From SLRI01 sp036796215 (GTDB taxonomy: Bacteria; Pseudomonadota; Alphaproteobacteria; Geminicoccales; Geminicoccaceae): a DNA stretch of 25,003 nucleotides. The notes under the pieces are model-generated. The model was given only the letters and a program-made list of their open reading frames with translations. It was not told the DNA's origin and ran no database searches. The translations under genes were made by a program, and so were the position numbers. This document shows positions 21,954 through 25,003 of the stretch, piece after piece. The DNA lies in contig DAIRDJ010000053.1 of assembly GCA_036796215.1 (NCBI GenBank), forward strand, positions 1 through 25,003, in the 5' to 3' direction. Positions within the stretch are counted from its first letter, which is position 1; every line of letters begins with the position of its first letter.

Positions 21954-22841
21954 ATGTGGCCCGGTGACGACAAAAAGCTGCGCTTCGGTTGGCTGGATCT
22001 TCTGATCCTGACTGGCCTTGTCGCGCTCTTCGGCTGGCTCGCCTGGCGGGCCAATACGGCCCTCGTCTACAACTGGAACTGGGCCATGGTGCCCGGTCTC
22101 TTTTTCCGCACCGACGCCGAGACCGGGGCGCTGATCCCGCATCTCTTGAGCCAGGGGCTGATGGTGACGCTCAGGCTCACCTTCTACGCTTCGATCGCGG
22201 CTGCCCTCGTCGGCCTCGTGATCGGGCTCTGCCGGATCGCCAAGCAGCTCCTGCCGCGGCTGATCGGCCGTGCGTATGTCGAGCTGATCCGCAACGTCCC
22301 GCCGCTCGTCTTCATCTTCGTCTTCTACTTCTTCTTGAGCTCGCAGATCATGCCGCTGATCGGCATCGGCGATTACGCGCGCAACCTGCCGGTCGATCAG
22401 CGCTGGTGGTTCGAGCTCTTGTTCGGCGACCGGCGGCTGATCGAGGCGTTCCTCTCGGGCGTGATCGTGCTGGCGATGTTCGAAGGCGCTTTTGTCGCCG
22501 AGATCATCCGGGGCGGCATCCAGTCGATCCCCAGGGGCCAGTGGGAGGCGGCCGAGAGCCTCGGGCTCGGGCGATGGGACCGGATGCGCTACATCATCCT
22601 GCCGCAGGCGATCAGGAACACCGCCCCGCCACTCGCCAACCAGTTCATCAGCCTGGTCAAGGACAGCTCGATCGTCTCCCTGATCGCGATCCAGGAACTG
22701 ACCTTCATGGCCAGCCAGACGGTGGTGACGACGCAGCGGACCTTCGAGATCTGGCTGACGATCGGCGCCCTCTATTTCGCCATCTGCTGGCCGCTGTCGC
22801 TGCTGTTCCGCCGGCTGGAGCAGCGGCGCGAGGTCCGGTAG
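21954..22841 (+). CDS. Polar amino-acid ABC transporter permease, second
   Basis: A 295-aa HisM/GltK-family permease, partner of the first. It has VYNWNWAMVPGLFF, LMVTLRLTFYASIAAALVGLVIG, YVELIRNVPPLVFIFVFYFFLS and the EAA loop QWEAAESLGLGRWDRMRYIILPQA, then LVKDSSIVSLIAIQELTF and a conserved FEIWLTIGALYF end. Start ATG at 21954 gives the natural length; a longer frame runs back into the REP pair. No Shine-Dalgarno is visible and the start lies only 11 nt after the repeat, so expression may be lower than that of the binding protein. No ATPase gene follows. Confidence 0.92.
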   Translation: MWPGDDKKLRFGWLDLLILTGLVALFGWLAWRANTALVYNWNWAMVPGLFFRTDAETGALIPHLLSQGLMVTLRLTFYASIAAALVGLVIGLCRIAKQLLPRLIGRAYVELIRNVPPLVFIFVFYFFLSSQIMPLIGIGDYARNLPVDQRWWFELLFGDRRLIEAFLSGVIVLAMFEGAFVAEIIRGGIQSIPRGQWEAAESLGLGRWDRMRYIILPQAIRNTAPPLANQFISLVKDSSIVSLIAIQELTFMASQTVVTTQRTFEIWLTIGALYFAICWPLSLLFRRLEQRREVR

Positions 22842-22935
22842 AGGACGTGCGGCGAAGGCAGAGAAAAAGCTGCGTGCCGCCGAGGCGAAGCTCGGCGTGT
22901 GCGATGCGGGGGCGAGTCGAGTCGTAAAGAAGCGG

Positions 22936-22965
22936 TTGAAAGACTTTCGAGCAAGAGGCCTATTT
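22936..22965 (+). promoter_or_regulatory. Putative promoter of the protease gene
   Basis: TTGAAA (22936-22941), a 17-18 bp spacer and CCTATT/CTATTT (22959-22965) lie about 70 bp before the protease ATG, in the 195-bp gap after the amino-acid ABC operon. Nothing else stands out in that gap. Confidence 0.4.
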
Positions 22966-23036
22966 CTGACCTTGTCAACCCGGGGATTTGCGCGCCTACT
23001 CGAACATCGGGTCGTTCTCGGCGCGCGGGAGGCGAG

Positions 23037-23954
23037 ATGTCGGGGTCACGGCGGGACTGTGTCGGGAGAGTGCTGGTGGGCTGGCTGTTGCTGGCGCTCT
23101 GCGGCGGCACAGCGTTGGCGCAGGCCGATTGTCGAGACACGCCCGAAGGTCGCATCTGCAGTCAAACGCAGCCGCTCGTCAATGGCGCCCTCGTGCCGGT
23201 CCAAACCCAGCGCGATCTCGGGCTCGTCACCGTTGCCGGCGGCTGCAGCGGCACCCTTCTCAATCGATTCTGGGTGCTGACAGCGGACCATTGCATCACC
23301 ACGGATGCGTCGACCGGCGGACCCTCGCGGGCATTGAACGCCCTGCCGATCACCGCCGCCTGGTCGACCCGAACCGTTTTCCCGACGCGGCTGGAGCGCA
23401 CTATCGGCGGCACCACGGGGCTCGATGTCGCCCTCGTCTTCCTCGGTGCCGGCGATTTCGGCCAGACCAACGTCCAGCCCCTCTTCGTTGGCGATGTCGA
23501 TACCGGGCTGACCCTGACCAAATACGGTCGCGGCCTCTCCAGCTTCGCCAGTGCCGGCCCGCCGCCCGTCATGGCCGTCGGCGACGGCCTCTACCGGAGC
23601 GCCCGCTTCACGCCCTCTGCCGCCACCGCCACGGCCTATACGCTGCCGATGAACACGGCGAGCCAGGTGGGTGCGGGTGGCGACAGCGGTGGCCCGGACA
23701 TCGTTACCGCACCCAATGGCATCGGCGTCGGCATCGCCGGTGTGCAGTCGACCTGCGTTCCCGCCGGCTACGTGCCGGGCCAGCCCCAAGTCTGGGCGTG
23801 GGCCACCGGCATCTCGAGCTGCGACAGCGCGGCGATCTCGACCATCCGCTTCGAGATCACCAACCTCGTCCAGGAGGGTCGAATTCCCTGTCCGGACGTC
23901 TCCGCTGGCTGCGGGATCGTCGAGCAGGCCAGCCTCCTCCTGCTGTTGCCCTGA
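23037..23954 (+). CDS. Secreted trypsin-like serine protease (S1 family)
   Basis: A 305-aa exported protease. Residues 1-30 form a Sec signal peptide (VLVGWLLLALCGGTALAQA). The chymotrypsin-fold triad is readable: H85 in LTADHC with the C70-C86 disulfide around it, D130 in GLDVALVFL, and S217 in GAGGDSGGPD. The conserved oxyanion glycines are present. The mature protein has further cysteines near the N-terminus (32, 41) and three in the C-terminal 60 residues, suggesting extra disulfides. Start ATG at 23037 with GGGAGG just upstream; a frame back to 22899 adds 46 residues ahead of the signal and is rejected. The target is unknown. A small secreted protein gene follows 65 bp on. Confidence 0.88.
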   Translation: MSGSRRDCVGRVLVGWLLLALCGGTALAQADCRDTPEGRICSQTQPLVNGALVPVQTQRDLGLVTVAGGCSGTLLNRFWVLTADHCITTDASTGGPSRALNALPITAAWSTRTVFPTRLERTIGGTTGLDVALVFLGAGDFGQTNVQPLFVGDVDTGLTLTKYGRGLSSFASAGPPPVMAVGDGLYRSARFTPSAATATAYTLPMNTASQVGAGGDSGGPDIVTAPNGIGVGIAGVQSTCVPAGYVPGQPQVWAWATGISSCDSAAISTIRFEITNLVQEGRIPCPDVSAGCGIVEQASLLLLLP

Positions 23955-24019
23955 GCCCAACCCGAAAGCGCTGGCACCCTCTGTCCGCGCCACCACCACC
24001 GATCATGGGAGACGCCGTC

Positions 24020-24370
24020 ATGTCGATGCACCTGACCGCCCGGCAAGCCTGCCTCGCCGTCGGTTTCGCCGGTGGGCTGATGCTCGCCGGCCCGGCCGCG
24101 GCCCAGACCGCGACCGAATGGGGTGCCGTGCAGCAGATCGAGGCCGGCTGGGCCGAGGACACCATGGCGGTCTGGCACAGCGCGCCCATCGTCAACCCCG
24201 ATGGCTGCCGGGTCACCAGCGCGGGCTACGCCACCAGCCCCGCCGATGCCGGGCACAGCCTGTTTCACACCGTGATCATGAGCGCCTGGCTCAACCGCAA
24301 GGAGGTGATGCTGCGCGTCGCCGGCTGCGTCTACGACAAGCCGCGCATCCTCTCGGTGAGCGTTCGCTGA
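24020..24370 (+). CDS. Small secreted two-cysteine protein, function unknown
   Basis: A 116-aa product with a clear signal peptide (1-29, ending AAA-Q). The mature part of about 87 residues begins TATEWGAVQQIEAGWAEDTMAVWHSAP and contains exactly two cysteines, C63 and C103, probably a single disulfide, with alternating strand-like segments (HTVIMSAWLNRKEVMLRVAGC, RILSVSVR). I do not recognise a functional family. The ATG at 24020 has GGGAGA 8 nt upstream; an ATG at 24005 is possible. It lies 65 bp after the protease gene on the same strand with no terminator between, so the two may be co-expressed. Confidence 0.75.
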   Translation: MSMHLTARQACLAVGFAGGLMLAGPAAAQTATEWGAVQQIEAGWAEDTMAVWHSAPIVNPDGCRVTSAGYATSPADAGHSLFHTVIMSAWLNRKEVMLRVAGCVYDKPRILSVSVR

Positions 24371-24458
24371 CCGCGCCCAAACCGTCTGCGGTCGAGAGCA
24401 ACCCGTCCCTTCGTCGCCGCCTGCCGTGGCACCAGCCTGGCAAGAACTCCGCACCTGA

Positions 24459-24546
24459 TGATACCTCTTGCATCCGGCAGGCGGTCGATCGAAAGTGCGG
24501 CCTAGAACGCGGGCCAGCCGACCCGCGCGCTCAGCAGGGAGTTGCG
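24459..24546 (+). promoter_or_regulatory. Leader/operator region (copy 2) of a truncated sugar-binding gene
   Basis: Repeats the layout of 13663-13746: TGATACCTCTTGCATC (24459-24474, identical), TAGAAC (24503-24508), the dyad CGCGGG/CCCGCG (24508-24527, here perfect) and AGGGAG before the start codon. Spacing between the first two elements differs by 2 bp, and the sequence between them is unrelated. It lies 88 bp after the small secreted protein gene. Confidence 0.5.
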
Positions 24547-24548
24547 AC

Positions 24549-24619
24549 ATGACGAAGACCGTCGATCTGCCGCCAGACAACCGGCGTTCGTTCATCAAGC
24601 GCGCGGGTCTGACGACCGC
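24549..24619 (+). pseudogene. 5' fragment of a second Tat-type sugar-binding protein gene
   Basis: Reads MTKTVDLPPDNRRSFIKRAGLTT, matching the start of the intact binding protein at 13751 (MTKSVDLPPESRRSFIKQAGLTT), including the Tat twin-arginine. Homology stops at about 24620, inside the signal peptide. The open frame then runs on to 24836 through sequence that is antisense to a transposase, so the remaining about 70 codons are not a real protein. Many differences from the intact copy are third-base changes, which points to an old paralogue that was once functional rather than a recent duplication. Confidence 0.8.
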
Positions 24620-24791
24620 AGTCGAGACATTCCAGCAGGCGCGGGCGGCTCTTCAGCGCGACAGCGCGAGCCTTGCCACAAGCCGGGCAGGCGAAACCCC
24701 CGGGCCAGCGACGCGCGAACAAGAATGCCGCGCAACGCGCCTCATCGGGAAACGCACCCTGAAACTCGGCAAGCGAGCGCCCCCGCGCCAT
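24606..24791 (-). pseudogene. IS1595-family transposase, 5' fragment
   Basis: The N-terminal 62 residues of an IS1595/ISXO2-type transposase: MARGRSLAEFQGAFPDEARC, then the zinc ribbon with C35xxC38 (ACPACGK) and C55xxC58 (ECLDCGRQT). The family normally continues into the DDE catalytic domain for a further couple of hundred residues. Here the frame passes at QT into the complement of the sugar-binding gene fragment, so the catalytic part is missing. The element is therefore inactive at this place. The ATG at 24791 is the usual family start. Confidence 0.82.
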
Positions 24792-24841
24792 GCGCTGTTC
24801 ATCCCCTCAAGTCCACGCGTCCGGGCGCTCCGGTAGTCGCC

Positions 24842-24869
24842 ACACTACATCTAGCGCGACCTGAGTCAA
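24842..24869 (-). promoter_or_regulatory. Putative transposase promoter
   Basis: Minus-strand TTGACT (24869-24864), a 16-bp spacer and TAGTGT (24847-24842) lie about 50 bp upstream of the transposase start. The outer end of the insertion sequence should be close to here or just beyond (about 24870-24890), but I cannot fix the terminal repeat because its partner is gone. Confidence 0.35.
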
Positions 24870-24879
24870 CGGGATAAGC

Positions 24880-25003
24880 CTTCTGCGAACCATTTTATTG
24901 ATTGGTACTTCTCCATCATTGCAGTCAATCGCTCGATGTCGTTCTTTTGACGTGAGTAGCCAAACCATCTCTTGATCTCGATTAACTACCTCTCCGCAAC
25001 GCT
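24880..25003. other. AT-rich, compositionally foreign edge region
   Basis: GC content drops visibly below that of the rest of the window. On the minus strand one frame is open between a TAG near 24987 and a TGA near 24869. It reads as a plausible, charged short peptide (EIKRWFGYSRQKNDIERL, then TAMMEKYQSIKWFAEGLSR) but has no good start codon. It could be the remnant of a mobile or phage gene. No function is assigned. Confidence 0.35.

Noticed and set aside
1..25003. CRISPR arrays, tRNA or rRNA genes, riboswitches and replication origins
   Set aside because: I saw no regularly spaced direct repeats, cloverleaf-like sequences, rRNA segments or known riboswitch cores on either strand.

Overview
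The window is GC-rich DNA (roughly two thirds G+C by eye) with the gene content and codon use of an alphaproteobacterium, probably of the Rhodospirillales type. This rests on gene families and style only; no rRNA or other taxonomic marker is present. It is mostly ordinary chromosome, with one toxin-antitoxin island, a family of palindromic intergenic repeats, and a scarred, AT-richer right edge carrying a broken insertion sequence.

Left third (1-10,950): a complete minCDE division-site operon on the minus strand, in which none of the three genes starts with ATG and a terminator-like hairpin separates minC from minDE. It is followed by trmFO (tRNA m5U54 methylation), a DUF985 cupin, an MFS exporter-like permease, a sugar-nucleotide epimerase, and the polyphosphate pair ppk-ppx (minus strand, 4-bp overlap) with a divergent SixA-type histidine phosphatase.

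Middle (10,950-18,350): a secreted fasciclin-domain protein, a PPi-dependent phosphofructokinase on a TTG start, an ABM-fold protein, and a three-gene CUT2-type sugar ABC operon (Tat-exported binding protein, double-NBD ATPase, permease). After it comes a MazEF-type toxin-antitoxin pair with a palindromic operator, then a solitary HicB-like antitoxin.

Right third (18,350-25,003): an alanine/glycine:cation symporter and a polar amino-acid ABC operon (permease, binding protein, permease) with no ATPase gene in view. These are followed by a secreted trypsin-like protease with a small two-cysteine secreted protein behind it. At about 24,460 the promoter/leader and first 24 codons of a paralogue of the sugar-binding protein reappear and run, at a microhomology, into the 5' part of an IS1595-type transposase on the opposite strand. 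The last about 120 bases are AT-rich and look foreign.

The most original signals are: (i) a REP-like palindrome family with an asymmetric GCCCC tail, present as one single unit and two tail-to-tail pairs, always at 3' ends or operon junctions, including one pair between a binding-protein gene and its permease as in the classical malE-malF case; (ii) a conserved leader (upstream box plus covarying hairpin) shared by the intact and broken sugar-binding protein genes; and (iii) the gene/IS fusion junction.
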